From contig MPMN01000032.1 in assembly GCA_002238525.1 (NCBI GenBank), forward strand, positions 1 to 35,458: DNA of 35,458 nt, written 5' to 3'. Position 1 is the first letter of the stretch. Each line of letters starts with the position of its first letter. This stretch comes from Flavobacteriaceae bacterium bin25. GTDB lineage: Bacteria; Bacteroidota; Bacteroidia; Flavobacteriales; Flavobacteriaceae. Below the pieces are notes generated by a model. It saw only the letters and a list, made by a program, of their open reading frames with translations, had not been told where the DNA came from and ran no database searches. Both the position numbers and the translations under genes were made by a program. Below are positions 17,742-25,516 of the stretch, piece by piece.

Positions 17742-18392
17742 ATGAAAATAACGTACAATCTTCACCAAATCAAAATAAACATACCCTCCAAAGTAACTAT
17801 TGTTGCTGTGAGTAAAACCAAAACCAGAGAAGATATCCTAGAAGCTTACCATGCTGGTCATCGAGACTTTGGAGAAAATAGAGTTCAAGAATTGGTGTCA
17901 AAACAATCAGAACTACCCAAAGATATCAATTGGCATATGGTAGGACATCTTCAATCCAATAAGGTAAAATATATCGCCCCCATTGTTTCTTTGATTCATA
18001 GCATTGATTCTTTGAAACTATTAAAAGAAGTTAATCGCCAAGCAATGAAATGTAAAAGAATTATTCCCGTACTAATTCAAGTAAAAATAGCGCAAGAGGT
18101 CAGTAAATTTGGATTGGAAATCGAAAAAATAGATGAATTAATAACACTCAGTAAACAATTCCGAGGCACCGAAATAAAGGGACTTATGGGTATGGCTAGT
18201 TTTACCTCTAATCGAAAACAACTGATAAGTGAATTTAAATCGTTAAAAACTCTTTTTGATAAACTTAAAACCACAAACACACAGATGGATATTCTATCCA
18301 TGGGTATGACACAAGATTATCTACTAGCAATCACTCAAGGAAGCACAATGGTTCGTATCGGTAGAAAAATTTTTGGAGAAAGAATAAAATAG
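17742..18392 (+). CDS. YggS/PROSC family pyridoxal phosphate-binding protein
   Basis: A 216-residue cytosolic PLP protein of the YggS (PipY, PLPBP) family, which binds PLP without known catalysis and keeps vitamin B6 and amino-acid pools balanced. Landmarks are the PLP lysine in VTIVAVSKTKTREDI (about residue 27), FGENRVQEL, WHMVGHLQSNKVKYI, and the phosphate-binding C-terminal segment LSMGMTQDYLLAI...GSTMVRIGRKIFG. I chose the ATG at 17742 rather than the GTG 24 bases upstream because MKITYNLHQIK fits the family's usual short N-terminus. It is followed by the K+ channel gene after 69 bases. Confidence 0.93.
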   Translation: MKITYNLHQIKINIPSKVTIVAVSKTKTREDILEAYHAGHRDFGENRVQELVSKQSELPKDINWHMVGHLQSNKVKYIAPIVSLIHSIDSLKLLKEVNRQAMKCKRIIPVLIQVKIAQEVSKFGLEIEKIDELITLSKQFRGTEIKGLMGMASFTSNRKQLISEFKSLKTLFDKLKTTNTQMDILSMGMTQDYLLAITQGSTMVRIGRKIFGERIK

Positions 18393-18461
18393 ATCGCGTT
18401 GAACAATTGTTTAGTACATACCACCACATCAAATGATTATTAACAAAATAACTTCGTAAAC

Positions 18462-19280
18462 ATGAAGGTATGGAAACTTAAGTTACATCAAGTTTTGAAC
18501 GAAGCCGATACAAAATCGGGATTAGTTTATGAATATGTTCTGTTTACAGCTATATTATTGGCAGTTGCTTCAGTTGCCTTAGAGAGTATTGAATCTGTTG
18601 GGAAAAAGTATTGCCAGATACTCATCATAGTTCAAGGAATAATCTTGGTAGGATTTGTTATTGAGTACGTCCTGAGAATAATCATCATAGATCAACCTTC
18701 AAAATTTATTTTTAGTTTTTACGGCATTATTGATTTGGTAGCAATTCTAGCACTGAGTTCTGTAATGTATAATGATCACCTTTATTTTTTGGTTGTCATC
18801 CGAAGTCTACGCTTTTTGCGCGTCTTTAAGGTGCTGAAATACATACAATTCAGAACTGAATCAAAAGCCATATTGATTGCTTTAAAGCAGAGTCGAACTA
18901 AAATCATCATTTTTGTTTTTGCCTTCCTTCTATTATGTACCTGTTTTGGGACGATCATGTTTTTGATTGAACCCAAGGAAAGTGGATTTACCTCAATTCC
19001 TATGAGCATTTATTGGTGCATCGTAACACTAACAACTGTTGGATATGGAGATATCACTCCTACTACTATACCCGGGAAATTTATTGCTTCACTAATAATG
19101 CTCATAGGCTACGGTATAATAGCTGTTTCTGCTTTAATTGTTACTTCAGAAGCTAGCAAACAAATTGCAGCTGGAGAACACGAATCAAATACCCAAACCT
19201 GTTCCCATTGTCTTAACTCAGAACACAAAGATGAAGCACGTTACTGCCATAAATGTGGTAACAGTCTTGAAGATGTCTAA
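18462..19280 (+). CDS. voltage-gated-type potassium channel with C-terminal zinc ribbon
   Basis: A 272-residue six-helix ion channel of the inner membrane. The selectivity filter TTVGYGD is at 191-197, between the pore helix (IYWCIVTL) and S6. The S4 segment carries regularly spaced charges, R114, R117, R120, K123 and K126, the pattern of a voltage sensor. Hydrophobic helices lie at about 24-40, 52-72, 84-103, 107-122, 147-168 and 205-229. After S6 there is a short cytoplasmic tail with two CxxC knuckles (C247/C250 and C262/C265), a small zinc ribbon. The last 8 bases overlap the miaA start, so expression of the two is probably linked. Confidence 0.93.
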   Translation: MKVWKLKLHQVLNEADTKSGLVYEYVLFTAILLAVASVALESIESVGKKYCQILIIVQGIILVGFVIEYVLRIIIIDQPSKFIFSFYGIIDLVAILALSSVMYNDHLYFLVVIRSLRFLRVFKVLKYIQFRTESKAILIALKQSRTKIIIFVFAFLLLCTCFGTIMFLIEPKESGFTSIPMSIYWCIVTLTTVGYGDITPTTIPGKFIASLIMLIGYGIIAVSALIVTSEASKQIAAGEHESNTQTCSHCLNSEHKDEARYCHKCGNSLEDV

Positions 19281-20184
19281 ATCCAAACTGCCCATCATAG
19301 TATTCATAACTGGGGCCTCAGCTGTTGGGAAAACTTCCTGTAGTATAAAATTTGCGAAAGCCTTGAAAACTCAAATTGTATCCTGCGATTCCAGGCAGTT
19401 TTATAAAGAGATGTCTATAGGAACTGCCGTACCATCTGATGATGACCAACAATCCATAAAGCATCACTTCATTCAACATATCAGTATAAAACAAACCTAT
19501 AACCCAGGGGATTATGCTAAAGATGCCCTAGATACAATTAAACAATTACACCGAACTAATAAAATCATCATTCTAGTTGGAGGACCAAGTTTATATGCAG
19601 ATGCTTTACTATTTGGATTACACAAATTCCCCAAAATATCTTCCGAAACAAAAAATAAGATTCAAAAACTATACAATGAAAAAGGTCTGGCATTCTTACA
19701 GAATGAACTTGCTGTAAAAGATTCTAAGTACTATAGCATAGTAGATAAACAAAATCCCAGAAGATTAATAAGGGCTTTAGAGATAATTGAAGAATCCGAA
19801 AAACCTTACTCCTATTATATTGAAAGGGATAAGCCCCTAAGACCGTTTAGACAAATTGTGGTAAAACTTGAATTGACAAGAGCCGATTTATATTCTAAAA
19901 TTGAATCAAGAATAGATCAAATGATGAATGATGGATTTCTTAGAGAAGTTGAATCCCTATATCCTTATAGAAAATTGCCAACGCTTAATACGATTGGATA
20001 CAATGAACTGTTTGATTTTATAGATAAAAAACTAACTCTTGATAAAGCAATTTCAGAAATAAAAAAAAATACCAGAAGATTCGCAAAACGACAAATCAAT
20101 TATCTAAAAAGGTACGATGAATCAGTTTGTTTAAAGCCTCCTTTTAAAATTGACCAAGTGTTAAACCATATCCTTAAAAATTAA
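19273..20184 (+). CDS. miaA: tRNA dimethylallyltransferase
   Basis: A 303-residue enzyme that attaches the dimethylallyl group to A37 of tRNAs reading UNN codons. It shows the P-loop GASAVGKTS near the N-terminus, the substrate motif DSRQFYKEM, GGPSLYADAL (variant of GGTGLY), and the C-terminal TIGYNELFDF and RRFAKRQINYLKR helices. I chose the ATG at 19273. The longer frame from 19138 only adds unrelated residues overlapping the channel gene. The start overlaps the channel's stop by 8 bases and the stop is 7 bases before the next gene, so channel, miaA and hydrolase look like one transcription unit. Confidence 0.96.
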   Translation: MSKSKLPIIVFITGASAVGKTSCSIKFAKALKTQIVSCDSRQFYKEMSIGTAVPSDDDQQSIKHHFIQHISIKQTYNPGDYAKDALDTIKQLHRTNKIIILVGGPSLYADALLFGLHKFPKISSETKNKIQKLYNEKGLAFLQNELAVKDSKYYSIVDKQNPRRLIRALEIIEESEKPYSYYIERDKPLRPFRQIVVKLELTRADLYSKIESRIDQMMNDGFLREVESLYPYRKLPTLNTIGYNELFDFIDKKLTLDKAISEIKKNTRRFAKRQINYLKRYDESVCLKPPFKIDQVLNHILKN

Positions 20185-20191
20185 CCCCCCC

Positions 20192-21451
20192 ATGTTGAAA
20201 GACTTTCTTTCAAGGACACTATTCATTATTGGATTTTCAGTAATACTAATTGCTTGCTCAGAAAGCACACCTGTCATTGATGAAATCCCTCCCCTAACTA
20301 CCGAGTTACCTATACAGGTCCCCCCTACTAGTGAACCTGATTTCAAATTTGTAAAATCCTCAAACGAAAGAGATAATATATCAAGTGCAACTCTAAACTT
20401 TATTAGAATACTGATTGATGAAATTGACATACCGGTCGCCCAATACGATGTCAAACCTATTGACCTAATCTATAGCACCAAAAATCCTTGGACAAATCAA
20501 AATATTGATGCCTCTGGAGTTTTGTTAGTTCCAAACACCGATAAAGAAGTACCAATAATTAGTCTTCATCATGGAACAATTGAACCGGGTGAAACAGCAC
20601 CTTCAAAGCAACTATTAGGTTTTAATGAAATAACGGTTGCCATTTATTTTGCTTCACTGGGTTTTATCGTAAGCTTTCCTGATTATATAGGATACGGTGA
20701 ATCAAAACAAGTCCATCATCCTTATGAACATTTAAATTCTTTGGGAAGTAGTTCACATGATATGTTGATAGCGGCTAAGGAGTACTTAGAAATAAAGTCA
20801 ATTAACCATACCAATGAGTTGTTTTTAGTAGGCTATTCAGAGGGGGCAACCTCAAGTATTGGACATGCAAAATTGGTGCAAGAAAATTCAGGTTTTGAAT
20901 TACTTGGTTTGTTTGTAGGAGGAGGAGCTTACGATAAAACCCAATTTTTTGAAATCTTATCAACAAAAGATGAACAAATTCAGAGTATACCAAACTATAT
21001 ATGGGCACTAAATACAATCAATGAATTGGGCAAAGGATTAAAGCGATCCTGGTCAAGTTATGTTAATCCCCCTTACGATAAGATGCTTGAAAATCTCAAA
21101 GAAATAAATGGGCTAATATCCAAAGATCTTGTTGATCTTAATCCACAAAATTTATTCAACACCGCATTCAGAGATGGAGTGCTTGAAGGGACCGATGTTG
21201 ATTTTATTTCTGTGTTGGAAGAAAATAGTATTCAATCAATAGATATAACTGTACCTATTTCATTCTATTATGTTCCGGATGATTCGGTAACTTTTTCAGA
21301 CCTAATTTCAAAATCAGTGTACATGAAACAAATTTCAAAACAGACTAAAAACCGCCTAATCGAGCTAGACGCAGAAAATCACTTTGAAGGAGGCACAGTC
21401 TTTTTTTTTGAAACCTACCATGATATCAAAACACTTTTAGAAAGTCAGTGA
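20192..21451 (+). CDS. alpha/beta-hydrolase lipoprotein (secretory-lipase/esterase-like)
   Basis: A 419-residue lipoprotein with signal peptide and lipobox (SVILIACSE, Cys 22-23), thus anchored outside the cytoplasm. The body is an alpha/beta hydrolase. An oxyanion-type LHHGTIEPG is at about 130, then DYIGYGESK, then the nucleophile elbow GYSEG with S216. The acid is probably D363 or D364 (YVPDDSV) and the base H397 (AENHFEGG). Similar proteins are annotated as lipases, esterases or prolyl-oligopeptidase-like hydrolases, and the substrate is unknown. It sits 7 bases after miaA. An IS1595 remnant lies between its stop and a strong terminator. Confidence 0.85.
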   Translation: MLKDFLSRTLFIIGFSVILIACSESTPVIDEIPPLTTELPIQVPPTSEPDFKFVKSSNERDNISSATLNFIRILIDEIDIPVAQYDVKPIDLIYSTKNPWTNQNIDASGVLLVPNTDKEVPIISLHHGTIEPGETAPSKQLLGFNEITVAIYFASLGFIVSFPDYIGYGESKQVHHPYEHLNSLGSSSHDMLIAAKEYLEIKSINHTNELFLVGYSEGATSSIGHAKLVQENSGFELLGLFVGGGAYDKTQFFEILSTKDEQIQSIPNYIWALNTINELGKGLKRSWSSYVNPPYDKMLENLKEINGLISKDLVDLNPQNLFNTAFRDGVLEGTDVDFISVLEENSIQSIDITVPISFYYVPDDSVTFSDLISKSVYMKQISKQTKNRLIELDAENHFEGGTVFFFETYHDIKTLLESQ

Positions 21452-21567
21452 GATAAATCATCTCAATAATTGGAGTTTAAATCTCTTTATCTATAAAAAC
21501 TGTTGGGCAAATGGAAACAACAAAACAAAAAATTGATAATATATACCAGATGATTTGCATAGAAATT

Positions 21568-21716
21568 TAGAGGTCGTTAGTTAAGTGTACATAAGATTTT
21601 TTTGATATAATTTTTCCTTTTCGACCATTTTTATTATCTGATTATTGAATATCGTCCCTCTACCTTGTAAACGGTCTATCCTGAAGCAAAGCTCATTGAA
21701 ATATCTGTCCGGGTTA
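21568..21716 (-). mobile_element. IS1595-family remnant, copy 3 (C-terminal end only)
   Basis: About 150 bases match the left ends of copies 1 and 2, from an AGAGGTCGTTAG-like end (compare TTGAGGTCAT) through GATTATTGAATATCGTC, AACGGTCTATCCTGAAGCAA and AAATATCTGTCC. Similarity stops abruptly at about 21716. This is the 3' end of the transposase in the same leftward orientation. The rest has been deleted. It carries its own differences from the other two copies. Confidence 0.8.
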
Positions 21717-21768
21717 TCGTATTATTTCTATCCTTATTTGTATATTTACCCATATTTATATTTGTTGG

Positions 21769-21804
21769 AAGAGCGGTTTTGTTAATACTTTGCCGCTCTT
21801 TTTT
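21769..21804 (+). terminator. rho-independent terminator
   Basis: AAGAGCGG (21769-21776) pairs perfectly with CCGCTCTT (21793-21800), a GC-rich 8-bp stem, followed by TTTTAT. It faces rightward transcripts and presumably ends the channel-miaA-hydrolase unit, although an IS remnant now lies between the last gene and this structure. Confidence 0.85.
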
Positions 21805-21926
21805 ATCATTAACAGCAAACACACTTATTTGAATTAAAACTAAATCAATTGAATGGATTGAAAATGATTTTCCATCAAATAGTTGTTCACATCATCAAAT
21901 CAACAATTTTAAGTGGATCATTCCGG

Positions 21927-22883
21927 TTAATGAAGATTCAAAAATGACTCTACATTCTTCTGAATTCTATTGTGAATTTCATTTAAATCACCAATTACAA
22001 ACTGCTGGTCTGTTAACATTTCAAACAATTCAATGTACCGCATCGAAAGTTGATTCTGGACTTCATGACCAATAACAGGTAAAATCTGACCTTCTTTTCC
22101 CTGAAATCCCTCTGACATAAGCCACTGTCTAAAGAATTCTTTAGATAAGTGTTTCACGTGTTTCGGATTTTGATGACGCTTTTCATATCCATGATTATGA
22201 ATATACCGAGATGAATCAGCTGTATGAACCTCATCAATTAAAACAATTTGACCATCATCATCTTTTCCAAATTCATATTTTGTATCCATCAACACCAAAC
22301 CCCGCTTCTCTGCTGTTGAAGTCCCTATATCAAATAACTTGTAAGTATAGTTCTCCATTACTTCATATTCAGTCGAACTAACTAGTCTCCTTGAAAGGAT
22401 TTCACCTTTGGAAATATCCAGATCATGACCAGAATGTGATTTGGTGGTAGGAGTAATAATCGGTGATTCTAAACGATCATACTGTTTTAACCCATCAGGT
22501 AAGTCTATCCCACAAATTTTTCTTTCCCCTGTACTGTAGAGCCTAAATATATGTCCCACCAAATATCTCCTAATGACCATTTCTATTGGAATGGGTGTAC
22601 AATACTTTCCAACACTTACATTAGGATCAGGACAATCAATAAACCAATTAGGAACCTCACCCTTAATTGTTTTGATCATTTGAGTAGATAGCTGATTCAA
22701 CACCTGACCTTTAAAAGGAATTCCAAACTCCATCACCGTATCAAAAGCCGAAACCCTATCTGTGGCTACCATAATCAATAGATTGTTGTCCAAATGGTAC
22801 AAATCCCTAACCTTTCCTCTGTAAAAATTCTTCAATCTACCGACTTTTAAGTCAGTTTTTAATAATGTATGAATTGCCTCCAA
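21927..22883 (-). CDS. purC: phosphoribosylaminoimidazole-succinocarboxamide synthase
   Basis: A 318-residue SAICAR synthase, the step of purine synthesis that joins aspartate to CAIR using ATP. Signatures are FYRGKVRDLYHLDNNLL, VATDRVSAFD, LVGHIFRLYSTGERKICG, KSHSGHDLDIS, and LMDTKYEFGKDDDGQIVLIDEVHTADSSRY. The length fits the longer (yeast-like) form common in Bacteroidota. The frame opens with TTG at 22881-22883; no in-frame ATG is near, and MEAIHTLLKT is a reasonable family start. It lies 14 bases downstream of phoH, in a likely two-gene operon. Confidence 0.95.
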   Translation of the reverse strand: MEAIHTLLKTDLKVGRLKNFYRGKVRDLYHLDNNLLIMVATDRVSAFDTVMEFGIPFKGQVLNQLSTQMIKTIKGEVPNWFIDCPDPNVSVGKYCTPIPIEMVIRRYLVGHIFRLYSTGERKICGIDLPDGLKQYDRLESPIITPTTKSHSGHDLDISKGEILSRRLVSSTEYEVMENYTYKLFDIGTSTAEKRGLVLMDTKYEFGKDDDGQIVLIDEVHTADSSRYIHNHGYEKRHQNPKHVKHLSKEFFRQWLMSEGFQGKEGQILPVIGHEVQNQLSMRYIELFEMLTDQQFVIGDLNEIHNRIQKNVESFLNLH

Positions 22884-22897
22884 AGGAAAATATACAA

Positions 22898-23869
22898 TTA
22901 TTTTTTGTTCGAGACTTTTGCTCTTTTGTCATCCATATCTTGATAGGCTCTAATAATTTTTTTAACAAGATAATGACGGATTACATCTGATTCATTAAGT
23001 CGAACCACCTCAATTCCTTCCATATTCTCAAAGAGATTAATTGCTTGTAACAAACCAGAATTGCTATTTTGAAATAAATCTATTTGTCCAAGATCACCAG
23101 TTACGATGAACTTTGAACCAGTTCCCATTCGGGTGAGAAACATCTTCATCTGTTTATGTGTCGTGTTTTGGGCTTCATCTAGTATAACGAATGCATCTTC
23201 TAAGGTTCTTCCTCTCATAAAAGCAATGGGTGCAATCTGAATTACCTTTCTTTCAATGTACTGATTGAGTTTTGCATTGGGTATCATCGCTTGCAACCCA
23301 TCATATAAGGGTTGCATATAAGGGTCGAGTTTTTCCTGAAGATCACCAGGCAAAAATCCCAAATGCTCTCCTGCCTCAACTGCTGGTCTAGTCAAAATGA
23401 TTCTTCTGACTTTGTGATTCTTTAACGCATCAACAGCAAGAGCAAGGCTTACATATGTTTTTCCAGTCCCAGCTGGACCAATAACAAAAACAATATCACA
23501 CTTGGAAACAGCATCTACCAACTTTCTCTGATTATGAGTTTTAGGTCTAATTAATTTCCCACCTACCCCATGTACAATTGCATCCTTTTTATTATTTATA
23601 GTATTGTCAAATTTTCCGCCAAGAATCTGCTCAATTGCTTCAAAATCAAACTTATTGTACTGAAGAATGTAGTCAAACATTAAATCAACACTTATCTTAA
23701 ATCGTTCTATTTCATCATGACTTCCAAATACTTTTAAGGTCATCCCACGCGCGACTAATTTAAGATGGGGGAAATATGAGCCGATGCGATCAATATAACA
23801 ATTTTGCTGACCATAAAAGTCCAAAGGGTTAATATCACCTAAAGAAATTGTCGCAAAATTCTCGCTCAT
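22898..23869 (-). CDS. PhoH-like P-loop ATPase (putative RNA helicase/RNase partner)
   Basis: A 323-residue PhoH-family protein. The N-terminal domain (about 1-100) has the KH-like fold seen in bacterial PhoH proteins. The ATPase domain has Walker A GPAGTGKT at 131-138, RPAVEAGEHLGFLPGDLQEKL and the Walker B-like FVILDEAQNT. These are superfamily 1 helicase-type features, and the family is linked to RNA processing with YbeY. I chose ATG at 23867-23869; a TTG two codons upstream is the other option. It precedes purC by 14 bases and is divergent from the SAM hydroxide adenosyltransferase gene, with a short 76-base shared region. Confidence 0.94.
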   Translation of the reverse strand: MSENFATISLGDINPLDFYGQQNCYIDRIGSYFPHLKLVARGMTLKVFGSHDEIERFKISVDLMFDYILQYNKFDFEAIEQILGGKFDNTINNKKDAIVHGVGGKLIRPKTHNQRKLVDAVSKCDIVFVIGPAGTGKTYVSLALAVDALKNHKVRRIILTRPAVEAGEHLGFLPGDLQEKLDPYMQPLYDGLQAMIPNAKLNQYIERKVIQIAPIAFMRGRTLEDAFVILDEAQNTTHKQMKMFLTRMGTGSKFIVTGDLGQIDLFQNSNSGLLQAINLFENMEGIEVVRLNESDVIRHYLVKKIIRAYQDMDDKRAKVSNKK

Positions 23870-23945
23870 AGACAAAATGCTAATTTAGTGAGATTGGATT
23901 GTCTAAAATAAATCTACTTCAATATTTTATAGTTTTGCTTTGCTC

Positions 23946-24779
23946 ATGCAGGTAATTACACTTACCACAGATTTTGGTACCAAAAACTTCTGGTTATCAG
24001 CAATTAAGACCAAATTACTTAAAGCTTTACCTGAGCATTCTATAGTTGATATTTCTCATGAAATCAGTCCATACAACTATCTTGAATGTGCTTATATCAT
24101 CAGAAGTAGTATACCTTTTTCTCATCCCTGGACAATTCATATTATCGGGTTTGAAGTTTCGTCAACTCCAGAATCTCGAATTCTAATTGTTCAGTATAAA
24201 AACCAATACTTTATTGTTGGAGATAACGGATTGATGGGATTGATAGCATCAAAAAATTCATTTGACAAAATTATATCGGTATCTGAACTCTATATAAAAC
24301 GAAGTTCGTTTATGACACTAGATACTTTAACCCCTATAGCGATTGAATTAGCAAAAAATAAAAGCCCTGAAAAATTGGGAACAGAAGTAACCGAAATTGA
24401 ACTCCTGAAGCCAGAATTACCTATTTTGAACCCCAAAGCATCCAAAATAATAGGGCAGATAATTTTTATTGATCGATTTGGAAATCTTGTGACAAACATT
24501 TCAAAAACTGATTTTTATTCCCTTGGGAGAGATCAGCACTTTAGAATTATAGCTAGAGGCTTTAGAATTGAAACTATTTATGATTCCTATGCAGACTGTG
24601 CTATTAAAGCAAATACAACTAAAAGTCCTCTCGGCTCAAAGTTTGCGCTATTTAATTCAAATAATCTCTTGGAACTTGGAATTTACAAAGGTGATCCAAA
24701 AACGGTAGGAAGTGCTAATACCTTATATGGTCTAAAATATCGAGATCACATCACGATAGAATTTTTTGAACCCCAATAA
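23946..24779 (+). CDS. S-adenosylmethionine hydroxide adenosyltransferase family protein (DUF62)
   Basis: A 277-residue protein of the SAM hydroxide adenosyltransferase (duf62) family, related to fluorinases, which hydrolyse SAM to adenosine and methionine. Typical landmarks are ITLTTDFGTKNFWLSAIK at the N-terminus, VDISHEISPYNYLECAYI, VGDNGLMGLI, and IDRFGNLVTNI in the second half. I chose the ATG at 23946 over the TTG two codons earlier. The stop TAA overlaps the gldF ATG by one base (TAATG), so it is translationally coupled to the gliding genes. The link between SAM hydrolysis and gliding is not understood. Confidence 0.92.
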   Translation: MQVITLTTDFGTKNFWLSAIKTKLLKALPEHSIVDISHEISPYNYLECAYIIRSSIPFSHPWTIHIIGFEVSSTPESRILIVQYKNQYFIVGDNGLMGLIASKNSFDKIISVSELYIKRSSFMTLDTLTPIAIELAKNKSPEKLGTEVTEIELLKPELPILNPKASKIIGQIIFIDRFGNLVTNISKTDFYSLGRDQHFRIIARGFRIETIYDSYADCAIKANTTKSPLGSKFALFNSNNLLELGIYKGDPKTVGSANTLYGLKYRDHITIEFFEPQ

Positions 24780-25516
24780 TGATATTGCATCTCGCCATAA
24801 ACGAAATAAAACTGCTACATAGAACCAAAATGGGCTACCTCTTTGTGGGAGTTTATATGATGGTTAGCAGTCTTCTATTTTGGGTAATAGACAATGACTA
24901 CAATATTATTTCTTCTGGCATTGGAGATTTGAGGCCTTTTTTTGAATTAAGTCCCTGGCTTTTAGCATTCCTAATCCCCGCTATCAGCATGAAAAGTTTT
25001 TCAGATGAAACTCAAAATGGCACACTTGAAATTCTCTTTTCGTCGCCTATATCATTAGCTCATTTAGTTATCGGAAAATTTATTGGTATACTGAGTTTAA
25101 TTCTATTTGCCCTACTACCATTAATAGTTTATTTTTTTGCGATTCAACAGTTATCAGAACCAAGGGGATACTTTGATTGGATGAGTCATCTTAGTGGTCT
25201 TCTATCTATATTCCTGGTTGGAACAGTTTATACCGGTTTGAGTATCTGTTTATCCATTTTGTTTAGAAATTCAGTACTAGTAGTCATCATTGGTGTAATC
25301 GCTTGTTTATTTCACTACTACGGGTGGTTCTATATCGCCAATTTATCTCGTGATTTTTATTGGTATCAATTCATTGATTCTATAGGTATTTTAAATCATT
25401 ATCTGAGTCCAAGTCGGGGAGTACTTGGAGTTTCAGATGTATTCTATTTTCTATTCAATACTCTGTTGTTTTTATTTTTTGGCATATCACTTCTTCATCA
25501 ATTGAGACATAGATGA
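24779..25516 (+). CDS. gldF: gliding motility ABC transporter permease GldF
   Basis: A 245-residue inner-membrane protein with about six hydrophobic helices (first at about 20-38, last at about 220-238). It contains the ABC-2 type permease signature around MKSFSDETQNGTLEILFSSPIS, shared with NosY-like permeases. In Flavobacterium johnsoniae GldA, GldF and GldG are thought to form an ABC transporter linked to gliding. The name follows from the fold plus the directly following gldG. The 4-base ATGA overlap with gldG and the 1-base overlap with the upstream gene indicate tight coupling. The ATPase partner GldA is not in the window. Confidence 0.9.
   Translation: MILHLAINEIKLLHRTKMGYLFVGVYMMVSSLLFWVIDNDYNIISSGIGDLRPFFELSPWLLAFLIPAISMKSFSDETQNGTLEILFSSPISLAHLVIGKFIGILSLILFALLPLIVYFFAIQQLSEPRGYFDWMSHLSGLLSIFLVGTVYTGLSICLSILFRNSVLVVIIGVIACLFHYYGWFYIANLSRDFYWYQFIDSIGILNHYLSPSRGVLGVSDVFYFLFNTLLFLFFGISLLHQLRHR

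Noticed and set aside
19138-19272. Longer miaA start at 19138
   Set aside because: The added 45 residues overlap the channel gene in another frame and do not resemble MiaA. ATG 19273 gives the normal length and P-loop position.
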